Assembly (NCBI GenBank): GCA_943736015.1
Contig: OX031069.1
Span: 42,814,728-42,878,727, forward strand
Source of the DNA: Tridacna crocea
Taxonomy: Eukaryota > Mollusca > Bivalvia > Cardiida > Cardiidae
Length of the DNA stretch: 64,000 bases
Reading direction: 5' to 3'
A model generated the notes under the pieces. It was not told the DNA's origin and searched no databases. It saw nothing but the letters and a program-made list of their open reading frames with translations. Positions within the stretch are counted from its first letter, which is position 1. The number at the start of each line of letters is the position of its first letter. Shown in pieces: positions 32,865-44,353 of this stretch. The position numbers were made by a program, and so were the translations under genes.

Positions 32865-33202
32865 AGCCCTACATATTGTGATTTTTTTTTTAACCAGCAA
32901 ACTTTCTATTCCAATCGAAGACACTTTTAGATGACATAAAAGAAAGAAATGACGGACCTTAGGTCAAAAATAAAACTTCACGTTTTGATTTCTTAGATCT
33001 AGATCCAAACCACCCGGAAAAAAACTATTTATCGAAGGTCTTGGACTGAGGAGCTGATTCGCTGTTTCACTGAAAAAAGAAAGGTAACTGAAACGCTCAA
33101 AAACCAGTAAGAATAATTTGTCTCCCTTACATTCCTAACATTTCAGTTCGAACTATGAGCCACGAGAATTTATTTGTAGAGCCTTCTTGTCTAAAACGAT
33201 CA
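32865..33202. other. Intron/intergenic, nothing recognised
   Basis: AT-rich with no repeat match in the window. Confidence 0.35.
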
Positions 33203-33672
33203 TAATTATATGCTTTTATTTCATGCTTTCCGGTAGGATATCGAGAAATAGCAGTGAAAATATTTTTCGATCTTACACTGGTACCACCAGTGAAAATACC
33301 GATTTTCACGTTCTTGCTGCCTAGGTAAATTGCGCGTGCCTAACAACCAGATGGGAAATATGACGTCATATACCTTACATTTCTCGCGTTTGACGTAACG
33401 TTGCTATGCGGGAGGGGTACGCTACTGGGAATAAGGGAAAAGAACTGTACTGAATTTTGATAAAGCTCCTCCCAGAAAGGGTTAAAAGCATGAAATAAAT
33501 AGAATATTTGTTTTTTCTTTCGGTGAAAGATCGAAATTTATTTCATCTCGTGAACACCATCGGTAAAATTTTCACGAGTGGCTGCGCCACTCGTGAAAAT
33601 ATTACCGATGGTGTCCACACGATGAAATAAATTTCGATCTTTCACCGAAAAAAACAAATATCCTCTATGTAT
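33203..33672 (-). mobile_element. Family G long-hairpin element
   Basis: Reverse orientation. TTTATTTCATGCTTTCCGGT at the left, a small hairpin CACTGGTACCACCAGTG, ATATGACGTCATATACC, then the large palindrome centred near 33583 (GTGGCTGCGCCAC) with arms of about 65 bp. It is nearly identical to 52005-52456 and 52602-53052. Confidence 0.9.
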
Positions 33673-33805
33673 TTCAAGATATTAGCATTCGTACTTTCAG
33701 CAGTACATCTGCCTTAAGATTTTTTTTTTTTCGAAATTGGTAATTTGAATCAAATTTTCAATAAGATTATCGGAGTAAGAAAGAGAAGAGAAAGAGACAC
33801 AGAGT

Positions 33806-33808
<3 letters not shown>

Positions 33809-33850
<42 letters not shown>
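33809..33850 (+). repeat. (GA)n microsatellite
   Basis: About 21 uninterrupted GA units preceded by purine-rich sequence. Confidence 0.95.
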
Positions 33851-33853
<3 letters not shown>

Positions 33854-33945
33854 ATCTAAGACAAATTATTAAATAGAAATTTGGTCGTATCAGTTAACCA
33901 TACTTCTATTAATTTATCTATTTTTGTAACTCAAGTAAACAGGCC

Positions 33946-34124
33946 AGCATCAGTATTCACCAACATTCTTTGGTCTTATAGGTCAAGATTCTTTTAACTG
34001 TGAAAGTAACAGAACTTCTGATTGGCTAAACCAAATGGTTTAGCCAATCAGAAGTTATGTTTCTTTCGAAATTTTGGTTTAGACATTAAATATTCTTAAG
34101 AATGGTTGGTGAGTACGGGCCTAG
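33946..34124. mobile_element. Family H MITE
   Basis: CAGTATTCACCAACATTC to GAATGGTTGGTGAGTACGGG. The middle palindrome TTGGCTAAACCAAATGGTTT continues as the inverse. Confidence 0.85.
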
Positions 34125-34362
34125 GCATCTCATTTGCTGAGACAACGCTTTGGCTAATATTGCGATTAGCCTTTGGACTAAGGGATAGAACACCATTTAC
34201 ATATGAGTCATGCAAAAGAGAGTTAATTTATCTGAAAAAGTATCGAACAGGTGAGCATGCGCAGTCAACACAGGCTGACTAGTGTTTTTTTTTTTCTCTT
34301 TTCGTTAACTTTCTGTATCTCAAAAGACAACTTAACCCAAAATTCTGTCAGATGTTACATAA

Positions 34363-34728
34363 ATCGTGGATATTATCATCGGTTATCTTACCGATGGTGT
34401 TTACGAGATGAAATAACTTTCGATCTTTAATCGGGAAAAAGATGTTCTATTTATTTAATGTTTTAACCCTTTCTGGTGGGAACTTTATCAAAATCCAGTA
34501 CAGTTCTTTCTCCGGCATAGCAACGCAATACAAGTTTACATCAAGCGCGAGAAATGTAAGGTAAATGACGTCATATTTCCATCAGGTTGTGAGTCACACG
34601 TATTTTACCTAGGTAACTATACAATAGATAAAAATCGATAGTTTCACTGGTCGTTACCATGAAATATCGTAAAAAATTCGCCGATATTTCTCTATAACCT
34701 ATCGAAAAACATGAAATAGAGGGAACTC
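34363..34728 (+). mobile_element. Family G element, 5'-truncated
   Basis: Starts in the right arm of the large palindrome (ATCATCGGTTATCTTACCGA), then TTTATTTAATGTTTTAACCC and the usual body to CCTATCGAAAAACATGAAAT. It lies just upstream of a complete copy. Confidence 0.75.
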
Positions 34729-34783
34729 TATGAATTCATGATTATGAAATGTGTTCCGTGTTATCATTGATATCGGAGATACA

Positions 34784-35247
34784 GAGAGGAAATTTGTTTT
34801 TTTCCCGGTAAAAGATCGAAATTTATTTCATCGAGTGGACACCATCGGTAATATTTTCACGAGTGGCGCAGCCACGAGTGAAAAAATATTACCGATGGTG
34901 TTCACGAGATGAAATAAATTTCGATCTTTCACCGAAAAAAACAAATATTCTATTTATTTCATGCTTTTAACCCTTTCTGGGAGGAGCTTTATCAAAATTC
35001 ACTAGAGTTCTTTTCCCTTATTCCCTGTGGCGTACCCCTCCCGCATAGCAACGTTACGTCAAGCGAGAGAAATGTAAGGTATATGACGTCATATTTCCCA
35101 TCTGGTTGTTAGGCATGCGCAATTTACCTAGGCAATAAGAACGTGAAAATCGGTATTTTCACTGGTTGTACCAATGTAAGATCGAAAAATATTTTCACTG
35201 CTATTTCTCGATATCCTACCGGAAAGCATGAAATAAAATTAATTCCC
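34784..35247 (+). mobile_element. Family G long-hairpin element
   Basis: Complete copy. The palindrome is centred at about 34867 (GTGGCGCAGCCAC). It has TATGACGTCATATTTCCC at 35081-35098 and ends CTACCGGAAAGCATGAAATA. Confidence 0.9.
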
Positions 35248-35405
35248 TATTTGCCAGGGCGCGGCCCAAATGTAGCTTGGTCGATGAATACGGCGCCAGG
35301 GCTGCTGTGTAAGACGTGATCCATGAGTAAAGAGTCAGTTACTCGCCCCTTTCATTTAGCAAATTAAGCTATTATTTGTATAACTAACAAGTATTTACAC
35401 AGTTT

Positions 35406-35545
35406 ACCCTTTATCACATAACGCCGCGTTTAAACGATTCTGGTCGAAAGGGCTTTTGAAAACATTGTTGAAAAAGGAGAAAATGCTGTTTCAGCATTTT
35501 CTCCTTTTCCAACAATGTTTTCTACATTTTCTAGGACCAATACTA
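35406..35545. mobile_element. Family A MITE, shortened
   Basis: The central palindrome TTGAAAAAGGAGAAAATGCTG / CAGCATTTTCTCCTTTTCCA is complete, but the outer segments are missing on the right. Confidence 0.7.
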
Positions 35546-36034
35546 TTCAGCCACCACCACCACCCCGCCCCGACTTTTTTTTTCAACAATATACTCCTCG
35601 TTCCGAAAAATAAAAAAAAAATGTCGTCTCGAAAAAGAGTCAAGTGTATGTCAATGAACGGGTGCCCTGCGCTTGTTTACTAAGGTTCGGTAAATATCAC
35701 CCTATGAAATATTAATAACATAAATATCAACAAGAGCGTAGACTAATTAACTTCTTACAAATAGATTAACTGAACGGTGTTTTACGCTGCTTTCAACATT
35801 ATTTCAGTCATATCACAGCGACATGTCCTATATTCATGTATGTCCTAGGTTTCAGTGGTACTAGTCTTGGGCTCGAAAATGGCTTCGATATTATTCTGAC
35901 CTTACTGGGTAAAAAATGATAACTAATAATAGAACATTTAAACAGTTCATTGCCACAGACCTATAAACACTGTGATAAGGAGGCGGCGATAAGGAGTGGG
36001 GATGTTGTTGCCTTGACTCGGGCTACTGCTAGAT
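35546..36034. other. Mostly unrecognised
   Basis: 35785-35830 (GGTGTTTTACGCTGCTTTCA, ATTATTTCAGTCATATCAC) is a scrap of the SINE type seen at 19345-19500. The rest has no match in the window. Confidence 0.35.
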
Positions 36035-36583
36035 TTAAAGGTGGCCCTTCAGATCTTGGGACGAAAATTTTTAAAAAATGCAAAAAAAATCATCCTTATA
36101 CTCCCCAAGCCTTTTAATTTGCCTTCATAAAACCCCAGTAGTCGAAAACCATCCGACAGCACGAGAAATTACAGATTTACTACGGCCCAGGTAGACACCA
36201 ACGGGAGACACGTTCTGTTTTTAGATGATCAATTTGGTCATTTATATACAGGAATACACAGACAAAGTTTCAAATATAGGGTCCGAAGAAGACATTATGG
36301 AAAATAATTATTACATGTTTGTTATGTAATGGAATTTAAGCGTTATAAGTCACGTACCAGTGACTTAACATTCCCAAAATGCTTTATTGATTTTTGGCGG
36401 GAAATCTAAAAATACCTTAAGAGGCTACGTAGCCTTTTAAGGGAACCCCATCAAAAAATTTTTTTTTGTAATTTTATGAGTCTTACTTATTGATGATTTA
36501 TATTATTTTTTCATATAAATTTTAGTGATATATATGTCTTTTAATTTGGTGAGATGTAAAAATTCTAAATACCCACCTTTAAA
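36035..36583. mobile_element. Possible DNA transposon with short terminal inverted repeats
   Basis: TTTAAAGGTGGC at the left and GCCCACCTTTAAA-like CCCACCTTTAAA at the right form an 11-bp inverted repeat enclosing 549 bp. A short hairpin AAGTCACGTACCAGTGACTT lies inside. TTTAAA at both ends could be part of the target duplication. No second copy is in the window, so this is tentative. Confidence 0.45.
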
Positions 36584-36599
36584 AGAACGTTGTGCAAAC

Positions 36600-36952
36600 T
36601 CATTATCTCTCGCTAGATGGCATTCTGCAAATACTCATCTATCTAATTTGGGCATCCTGGGTACAGAACTGGACCACATTTCTACGTGACAACCGTTACC
36701 TTGAATTTCAAACTGAAATAAACGTATACTCAATAAAACGCTACCTGGTGCGATTCACTCAACTATCATCTACAGTTTAGAGAAATCTGGATCTAAAACA
36801 GGCCTGATTTTTCCACAAATGTGTTGATTAAAGCCATTTTCTCCATTGCTACTTTATAGCGCGAATTATTACAGTCTCCTCGATAGCAGGGAGAGTTATG
36901 CGTTATATAAGGCCGGTCGAATCTTCGTAGAATATGACATGCGCAGATAACG
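36600..36952 (+). mobile_element. Family I dispersed repeat
   Basis: CATTATCTCTCGCTAGATGG to ATGACATGCGCAGATAACG. About 90% alike with 30757-31110. Confidence 0.85.
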
Positions 36953-37101
36953 TCTGCAAACTTTGTATTATAACTCATACGAACGAATGGATAGGTGTGA
37001 TGGTCGCCACTATGTGACTGTAAACATTCAAGACAAGACGCCTGCAAAAGAAGAACAATAAACAAAGAAACTCTCTTGTGCATCTAGAGAAAGTGGTCAC
37101 A

Positions 37102-37450
37102 CATTATCTCCCGCTAGATGGCATTCTATAGATACTCATCTATCTAATTTTGGCATCCTGGGTACAGAACCGAACCACTATCCTTCGCTTCAACCGTTAC
37201 TTTGAATTTCAAACTAAAATTAACGTTTTGTCAATAAAACGCTACTTCTTGCTAATCACTCAGCTATGATCATCAGTTTAGAGAAATCTGGAGCTAAAGC
37301 AGGTCTCATTTCTCTTCAAACTTATAAATAAAAGCTATTTTCTACATTGCTACTTTATAGAGCATCGTACTACAATTTCCCGATATCGGGGCAAGTGATG
37401 CGTCATATAAGACAGATCGAATCTTCGAAGAATATGACATGCGCAGACAA
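37102..37450 (+). mobile_element. Family I dispersed repeat
   Basis: Second copy in the same direction only 150 bp after the previous one, with the same start and end points. Confidence 0.85.
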
Positions 37451-37712
37451 CAAGTTTTCACATATTTTTTAAGCCGTGCCGTTTGAGCAATACATGTAGT
37501 CAAGTGAAAAGATTGCGACAACAACACATGTCAACTTTCTCTTGGAGTTTCGTTTTGATGGTGCTGCCAACTATTAGTATTCAAAGACAGCTTCTAATAA
37601 TACTATAAGTAAACCAATTAAAATGATCCGCGGAACAAAACTGTGTTTAAATCAATACGTGAAGGAGTCTTTAATATTTGATCAAGTACTTCGGTATTTG
37701 CCGATATGGTCG

Positions 37713-37960
37713 GCGACACACGAAAAGGGGTATCTGGACATTTGCGTAAAATGTCGTCTCGGATTAGCCTGCGCAGTCCGCGCAGGCTAATCCGAGACGA
37801 CACTTTACGCCTACGTTAGATTTTGTGAAAAGGCAGCCTTGCGCAAAACCGAAAATTGCATACAAAAGGAAAGTATCGTTGCAGATCAGCCTGCGCGGAC
37901 TACGCAGGCTGATCCGAGACGATACTTTACACAAATGTCCAAATTTCCCTCGTGAGTTGC
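37713..37960. mobile_element. Family C double-hairpin MITE
   Basis: Both hairpins are preserved: GTCGTCTCGGATTAGCCTGC (37752) and ATCAGCCTGCGCGGACTACG (37885). The ends are GCGACACACGAAAAGGGG and CTCGTGAGTTGC. Confidence 0.9.
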
Positions 37961-38010
37961 AATCCATATAGTTGTTGGTTTGTGCGGATGACTTACAGTG
38001 TCCGTAACGT

Positions 38011-38205
38011 TAATTACTCCTTATCCTGAATAACTAACATGAAACTTTCAAGCCGATAGTAAAAACCAGAATTTTCCTATTTCAACGGTATTTTTTGAGT
38101 AAACATCCTGTTATCAGACAATGTAGATCCAAGATCAGACTGCACGGAACGTGCAGTCTGAACGTGCAGTCTGATCTTGATCTACACTGTCTGCAAAAGG
38201 GTTAA
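38011..38205 (-). mobile_element. Family B MITE with internal 14-bp duplication
   Basis: TTAATTACTCCTTATCCTGA, GCCGATAGTAAAAACC, core, CTGCAAAAGGGTTAA. In the core, CGTGCAGTCTGA occurs twice in a row (about 38149-38174), which lengthens one hairpin arm. Confidence 0.9.
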
Positions 38206-38229
38206 GCTTTTATGCAAAAAAAGAGAACT

Positions 38230-38400
38230 TAACCCTTTAGCAAACGACAAAGTTTTAGATTTGTCCAAATTGAATGTAAAGTGTAGAAACTTGCGTTTGA
38301 GAGGTATGGATTTTGTTAGCACAGAACAAGCCTGCAGTCAATATGTCCTCCTTTTCTCTCAATATTTGCAAAAGCCTTGTCGTGAAGGGTGATAAAGACT
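38230..38400. mobile_element. Family A MITE, altered core
   Basis: TTAACCCTTTAGCAAACGAC and TTGTCCAAATTGAATG match A left halves. The core keeps only the CTCCTTTTCTCTC arm. A possible right terminus (GAGGGTGATAAAAACTTGGA ... ATAAAGGGTTTAA) lies at 38798-38841, after a 400-bp interruption. Confidence 0.55.
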
Positions 38401-38527
38401 TTTTTTCAAGCTTAATTTACCACGTCAATAGGTATGCGGGGGTCATGGTCATCCCCCAGCATACCTTACATAATCTGTTAGTATAGTGATGAAGAAAGAA
38501 AAAACATTTTCCTATAAAACATACAAA

Positions 38528-38554
38528 TATGTATATATATATATTATATATATG
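38528..38554 (+). repeat. (TA)n-rich tract
   Basis: Short TATATATATATATTATATAT run. Confidence 0.8.
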
Positions 38555-38664
38555 AAACATTCTGCGGCAAAAAGGTGCTTAATGCTCCTACGTAGTCCAT
38601 CACGCCAAGCAAGCTATCATATACTTTTGAATCTACAACAGCCTTTTTTTCTCGAAATTGACTT

Positions 38665-38797
38665 AATTACGAGGTAGAATGGTCCTTGGACATACAGAAA
38701 ACTAAGCTTTAGCGAAATGTTTCGGTCCAGGTTAGCCTGCGCAGAGTGCGCACGCTAACCTGGGTCGATACTTTCGCGCAGATGTATTAAGCACCCC
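38665..38797. mobile_element. Family F-type element
   Basis: GGTCCTTGGACATACAG preface, hairpin GGTCCAGGTTAGCCTGCGCA / TGCGCACGCTAACCTGGGTC, then ATGTATTAAGCACCCCT. The preface matches that of 46180-46230. Confidence 0.65.
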
Positions 38798-39029
38798 TCT
38801 GAGAGGGTGATAAAAACTTGGAACTATGTGATAAAGGGTTTAACAAAAAGGTACCAGGACAATGTTAACCATTGTTTTTAAACAGACACATACAAAATTC
38901 ATCCATTATGAACACGACACGTGATATAAATCGCAACATCTTGAAGTGCCATATCGTATAAATAATTCACAGAGGTTCGGAACACTGGTAGAATGCAAAG
39001 ATTTTGTCAGGGAAAAAAATAACTCTTCG

Positions 39030-39180
39030 ACGCCTGATTGGATTCGATATTTATCGTTTGCATTTGAAGAGGAGAGGGGAATTTTCTGAATAGTTCGTCC
39101 ATTTATCAAGATTACGTTGATGACGTCTGCCGAAATAACTTCCGCTCTGCCATCAACGAACATAATTCAGCCATTACTTT
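39030..39180 (+). repeat. Family M dispersed repeat
   Basis: ATGACGTCTGCCGAAATAAC, TTCCGCTCTGCCATCAACGA and ATTCAGCCATTACT run in parallel with 47200-47360. 59190-59310 is an inverted, more distant match. The 85-codon frame 39163-38906 (-) is not conserved in the others. Confidence 0.55.
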
Positions 39181-39374
39181 TCTGAATCACGGAAAAAAGT
39201 AGTTCAAGCCTTGTATTATCACACTGTAAAAAGTAGTGTGTGTTTCTTAGTCAGGTTTCTATTTTGATTGTCGTAGAACGGCGATCTTTAAATATGGAGT
39301 ATAACGAATCATCGCATTGCATCACACAAAGCAGGGCATCATGTATACATAATATGAAATAATTTTACCTAAAA

Positions 39375-39520
39375 TCTGACTGAATAATGGGATAGAGTTG
39401 TCCTACGAAATGCAGAAAAAACACAAATAAGAAAATGTTTAAATCCAGGTCAGCCAGGTCAGCCTTCGCGAATTGCGCAAGCTGACATGGGTCGACATTT
39501 TGCATAAATGTATTTAACAA
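39375..39520. mobile_element. Family F-type element
   Basis: Hairpin AATCCAGGTCAGCCAGGTCA / GCTGACATGGGTCGACATTT, where AGGTCAGCC is tandemly doubled on one arm, then ATGTATTTAACAAG. Confidence 0.6.
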
Positions 39521-39750
39521 GAATATAGTATTCGTAGATTGGCTTTACAGATCTCGAGAACTGCAAGGGACCTGTCTATGGTCTAAAATATATATGAAAC
39601 CCCATTCGCGTCATTTCCCTCCTAAGGATAGTGCCTTTTGTGCATTTCTCTGTAATTTCAGAACTAATAGAGGCTTAATTTGCATTTTAAACGAATTTCC
39701 GGTTGAAATACTGAATATTTTCACAGCGCTGTCGGTATACATTTACATTA

Positions 39751-39752
<2 letters not shown>

Positions 39753-39817
<65 letters not shown>

Positions 39818-39818
39818 T

Positions 39819-39857
<39 letters not shown>

Positions 39858-39889
39858 CCCTCTCTCTCTCTCTGTGTCTCTCTCTCTGT

Positions 39890-39951
<62 letters not shown>
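39753..39951 (+). repeat. (TC)n / (TCTG)n compound microsatellite
   Basis: About 200 bp: a TC run, about nine CTGT units (39821-39856), then interrupted TC runs. It produces the Leu-Ser-rich 124-codon frame 39594-39968, which I reject as a gene. Confidence 0.95.
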
Positions 39952-39955
<4 letters not shown>

Positions 39956-40038
39956 TTGTGTCTATTAAGTTGAATAGTTAAGTCTTAAAACAATAGCTTT
40001 TAACCGATTATCGTCAAAAAGTAAGTGCCCTTACATTA

Positions 40039-40276
40039 CAACACGCGAAAAAGGGACATTCTGGCATTTGCGTAAAGTGTCGTCTCGGATCAGCCTACGA
40101 AGTCCGCGCAGGTTAATCCGAAAAGGCACTTTCCGATTTCATATAATGTGCAAGTCTACTGTAGCACAAAATCTAGTGTAATCGTGCAGTCCTGTCTCGG
40201 ATTAGCCTGCGCAGACTGTACAGGCTGATCCGAGACGACAGTGTACGCATGTCTGAATACCCCATTTTGCCTGTTG
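40039..40276. mobile_element. Family C double-hairpin MITE
   Basis: ACAACACGCGAAAAAGGGAC at the left. Hairpins are near 40076-40130 and 40195-40250. The right end is eroded (CCCATTTTGCCTGTTG). Confidence 0.85.
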
Positions 40277-40439
40277 AAGGCCATATAAAAAGTGCAGAAT
40301 TATCTTAAAAACAAAAAGTACCGGATAAGAAGTGTGGAAACAGTCGATTACTTACGGTTAGATTACCTCTTGATGGTATCGATGGCGATAGGTTCAGTTT
40401 GGAATACAATCACCCTCTTATTTTTCTTTCATTTGATAT

Positions 40440-40599
40440 TTAATCGAAGGATGCTAAGCACGACTCTTGACATAAAGCGGACAATGTAGATCAAGATCAG
40501 AACGTGTAGTTTGATCTTGGATCTACACTGTCTGATATAGAGATATTTTCCCCAAAGAAAAATGAGTTTGAAATAGCATAATGTCTGATATCAGTTTAA
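40440..40599 (+). mobile_element. Family B MITE, shortened core
   Basis: TTAATCGAAGGATGCTAAGC to TATCAGTTTAA. The core has lost part of its left arm (GATCAAGATCAGAACGTGTA). It shares its right TTAA (40596-40599) with the next element. Confidence 0.85.
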
Positions 40600-40818
40600 C
40601 CCTTTACCAAACAATCCCTGGTTTTTACGACCCTGAGATGGAAGCCTTTTGAAAACATAGTGGGGAAAGGAGAAAATGCTGGTAACCAGCATTTTCTCCT
40701 TTTCCCACAATGTTTTCTACCCTGCCGGAAATAAATTTCAATTTTTGAGTTATGTTTGTTTTGTCGTCCTCGAGTGCTTTGGACCAGTCCAAAATTTTGT
40801 CATTTGGGAAAGGATTAA
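40596..40818. mobile_element. Family A MITE, well preserved
   Basis: TTAACCCTTTACCAAACAAT to GGGAAAGGATTAA, with a full central palindrome centred at about 40685. Confidence 0.95.
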
Positions 40819-41970
40819 AAGTTTCATTTAAGCTCTTTAACCGGATAAGATTTGAGTGCATTCTTCCTACGGGAACTCATTTACATGTAATGCAGTTAGT
40901 GTTTGAGCTAATAAAAAATGAAGTTCTTCTAGAAACATGACAAAAATGAGGGATACCGATGCCATGTAGAGGCAATATTATTTAACCCATAGACCTAACA
41001 TATAGTATTGCAACAAATGACAAGTTCTAAACACGATAGGTATCCTTCAACAAAAGGACGAAACACTTAAGGGCACTGAAACCTTTCAGAGCCAAGAGTG
41101 CAAGTGTGACTTAAACATAACGACGGAGATAAAAAGATAAAAAAAAATACATAGGAAAGAGCGATGACGACATCAGAGTAGGTCCATGAAGCAATGTAAA
41201 TAGTACCGAAAGTTTTGAGTCCCTACATTTATAAATGATGCGAAAAAATGAATATGTAGGGATATTTTCGTATCGCTTCTTCTAAGATCTACCCACAGTT
41301 CAACATGCAACAAATTACAATTGCTTTTATTTCTTTTTTTTTGTGTGTGTGTGCTGTTTTCCTTCTCATCCACTCAATGATTTCATAAATAATACCACTT
41401 TATGTCATCTGTATATTTTTTTACTTTCCACGAGGGAAAACACCTAACAATCTATGTTTTCGTTGCTATCCCATTGACTTGCATGATATTTTATGACATA
41501 TTGTAAGATATTAATCAATGAAATATCTTATTTTTTAAGCAGGATTTTTTTATTTTATTATTTTCTTTTTGTAATTAGACACTTCTCCATTTATCGGACC
41601 ATGTAGATTCAGTGCCAGAGTTGACGTCCTGATTTACTCTGTTTGCCAATGCATTCCTTCAGAATGTCAAGACTTCAAGGACTTAAGTTTCGGTTTTCCA
41701 CAGAGTTCGACCACTAACTACTACAGTTCTTTCAGTGCTTTGATCTGACAAAATTCAATACGCAATAAGACGACGTTTCAGCAAACCCTGTTAATCCGTT
41801 TTGCCGTTCTTAATTAGACGGCTGTCTTTGACGTGTAAATATTCAAATTACGCACACACAGTATAGGGCTTATTGGCGACCTCCGGTTTAATTTCTATCA
41901 CATTGGCTTATTTCAGTTTTACACTTCGTCAATTTAACTCTCTGCATTTGTAGATGGCTTTCTTGCTGCC
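40819..41970. other. Intron/intergenic, nothing recognised
   Basis: About 1.15 kb without a gene or a repeat that matches elsewhere in the window. Confidence 0.4.
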
Positions 41971-42157
41971 TTAACTCGTTACCAAACGACAAAATTTTAG
42001 GCTGGTCCAAATCGAAAGCATTTGCAGATGACAAAATAAAAGTGACTGAAAAATTAAAATTTGCTTTGTGAAGGGTAGAAAACATTGTGGGAAAAGGAGA
42101 GAATGCTGGTTTTTCTCAGGGGTGTCAAAAGTAGGGATTATGTGGTAATGGATTCAA
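41971..42157. mobile_element. Family A MITE with core deletion
   Basis: TTAACTCGTTACCAAACGAC to GGTAATGGATTCAA. The sequence jumps from GGAGAGAATGCTGG to TTTTCTCAGGGG, so one hairpin arm is missing. Confidence 0.8.
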
Positions 42158-42185
42158 CACTGTACAACAGAAGCGATAATCATAG

Positions 42186-42249
42186 CAAATTTTGTAGGAT
42201 AATAAAATAGTGGAAATAGCTGTTTTCTATTTCAGGTCCACTACCTTAA
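42186..42249. mobile_element. Family K fragment
   Basis: Ends GGTCCACTACCTTAA. Its left part TTTTGTAGGATAAT is repeated inverted at about 42320-42336, giving an outer palindrome around the start of the full K element. Confidence 0.5.
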
Positions 42250-42265
42250 GCCCCATTTTCACTTC

Positions 42266-42637
42266 TTAAGGTAGTGGACCCGTAATAGTAAACATCTGTT
42301 TCAACTACATAATATTATCCTACAAAATGATCTATGAAAAAAATGAGTATTTTTTTTTTTTTACTTTAACCGAGAAAATTCTTCCTTTTTTCTTCCTTAG
42401 AATTATCATTTATAAATCTAAAACCACTATGTTCTGATTATTAAGGGAAATGATAATTACCTCCCTTCATTTGAAAACTAACGAAATTATCGACGAATAA
42501 TTTTAAAATAGAGAATTTCAAAGGAATTTCTGTTAAATATGTGCAAACATATTATGTCTGTATAAATTCTTATCTATCATCTATCAAGAGGTTTTATTGC
42601 TTGTTGCGCTAGAAGCATCAGGGGTCTACTACCTTAA
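42266..42637. mobile_element. Family K element with TTAA ends
   Basis: TTAAGGTAGTGGACCCG at the left and GGGGTCTACTACCTTAA at the right form terminal inverted repeats of about 15 bp. TTAA is on both sides, and the right TTAA is also the start of the next A element. 368 bp inside, no coding capacity. Confidence 0.75.
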
Positions 42638-42862
42638 CCCATTACCACACAATCCCTACTTTTGACGCCCCTGAGAAGGAAGCCTTTAGAAAACATTGTG
42701 GGAAAAGGAGAAAATGCTGGTAACCAGCATTTTCTCCTTTTCCCACCAAGTTTTCTACCCTTCACAAAACAAATTTCAAATTTTCAGTCACTTTTATTTT
42801 GTCGTCTGCAAATGCTTTCGATTCGGGCAAACCTAAAATTTTGTCGTTTGGTAATGAGTTAA
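42634..42862. mobile_element. Family A MITE, well preserved
   Basis: TTAACCCATTACCACACAAT to GGTAATGAGTTAA, with the central palindrome GAAAATGCTGGTAACCAGCA. Nearly identical to 44350-44578. Confidence 0.95.
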
Positions 42863-43564
42863 ATGATGGAGATTTTTGTTGTACTTGGTTCATATAAACT
42901 TTGCACCAAGTAATAAGTTGGTTCGAGAACAACTGAGGCACTGAAAGAATTTAATAAGAAAACTTAAATAAACACTCTGACAAAAAAAAAGGTAATACGA
43001 TTGTCAAAAGCAATTCTAAATCAGTTTTAAATTGCTTTTTTCTCTGTGCGGCTCAAAGTAGGATTCTTCAATTGAATGTATTCATTACTTTTTGGAATGA
43101 CACCATAAATCGAAAATTAAGGTTTCAAACGTCTCGGGAATTAGAAATTAGAAACCGGCAGGAGGAGAGGCTGTCGGGATGTAATTGGGGTCGTCGGTTA
43201 CCCTTTCACAGTTATTTGTGACATAAACCACCTTTTTATTGACGAACAGCAAACATTAAGTTCAGACTGCACAGAATGTGCAGTCTGACCGCTGATCTTT
43301 CAAATCTGCAATTTGATTTCAAACAATAATATGAAAAGACCTCTTCATTTTATTCAAAAATTTATTTTATAGAATGGCTCGGGCAAGAATGAACATTCTA
43401 GCATTAAATTTATAGTGAAGTGGTATTCACTTTCAATAGATGAAAAACGCTCGGATATTCATTCGTATATGAAAGGATTTCTTTTGTCACACTGTCTTGC
43501 GAAATTCTTGACCTGCGCTGTCTGCAAGACAGGCTACTGAAAGCTCCTTGACAAGGAAAGAGCT
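42863..43564. other. Mostly unrecognised; B core at 43250-43315
   Basis: A B-type hairpin CAGACTGCACAGAATGTGCA stands alone near 43264-43290. 43060-43160 has weak block similarity to 45225-45310 (AATGTATTCATTA, AATCGAAAATTA, AATTAGAAAT). Confidence 0.45.
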
Positions 43565-44015
43565 GAGTCCTTTTATTTCATGCATGGGATATCGAGAAAT
43601 AGCGGTGAAAATATTTTTTCGATATATCATGGGTACGAATAGTGAAAATACCGATTTTAATATTCTAGTTACCTGGGTAAAATGTGCGTGACTTACAACC
43701 AGAAGAAAACATGACGTCATTTACCTTACATTTCTCACCCTTGACGTAATATTGTAATGTTTAGCTATGCGAAGGGGTACCCCACGGGGAATAACTGAAA
43801 AGATACAGCTTTTCCCAGAAATGGTTAAAAGCGTGAAGTAATTTTTTTTTTCGGTGAAAGATCTAAATTTATTTCATCGAGTGAACACCATCGTTAATAT
43901 TTTCACGAGTGGCTGCACCACTTGTGAAAATGTTACCGAGTCAACGATGATGTTCACTCGATGAAATAAATTTCGATACCGAAAAATAAATTAAAAAAAA
44001 AATGTCCTCTATATC
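43565..44015 (-). mobile_element. Family G long-hairpin element
   Basis: TTATTTCATGCATGGGATAT to AATGTCCTCTAT. The large palindrome is still recognisable (GAGTGGCTGCACCACTTGTG centre) but one arm carries an extra GTCAACGAT-type insert. Confidence 0.85.
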
Positions 44016-44049
44016 TCTCTTTTCAACATTTCATACTCTCTTTCTTTAT

Positions 44050-44150
44050 TGCCGGGCCCAGGTACCGCTATCAGTAGCGTATACAAGACTTCAGAATAGG
44101 AGGTCGGTGGTTCGAATCGCCGGGTCGGCCTATTTCTGTCCGAGAATTGA
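44050..44150 (+). mobile_element. tRNA-like SINE head
   Basis: The B box GTGGTTCGAATCGCC is followed by GGCCTATTTCTGTCCGAG, as in the head at 50785-50870. The A box is poor. Confidence 0.5.
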
Positions 44151-44199
44151 AGAGTTTGGAAGTGTGTATCCTGCTATATAACTTATATAAAGCTTTCAC

Positions 44200-44353
44200 A
44201 CCCGAGTAGTGTTATTTCAAAATTATAAATAGGAGAAAAAGATCTTCTTATTGGACAGTGTAGGTTCAAAATCAGACTGCACATACATTCTGCACAGCCT
44301 GATATTGACCTAGAAGTCCGCAAAAGATCAGTGAGCCGCGCTTAGCAACTTAA
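44200..44353 (-). mobile_element. Family B MITE
   Basis: TTATTGGACAGTGTAGGTTC, core, GTCCGCAAAAGATCAGTGAG, CGCGCTTAGCAACTTAA. It shares TTAA 44350-44353 with the next A element. Confidence 0.8.

Noticed and set aside
39594-39968. 124-codon open frame rich in Leu-Ser
   Set aside because: It is a direct translation of the (TC)n/(TCTG)n microsatellite, which has no stops in that frame.
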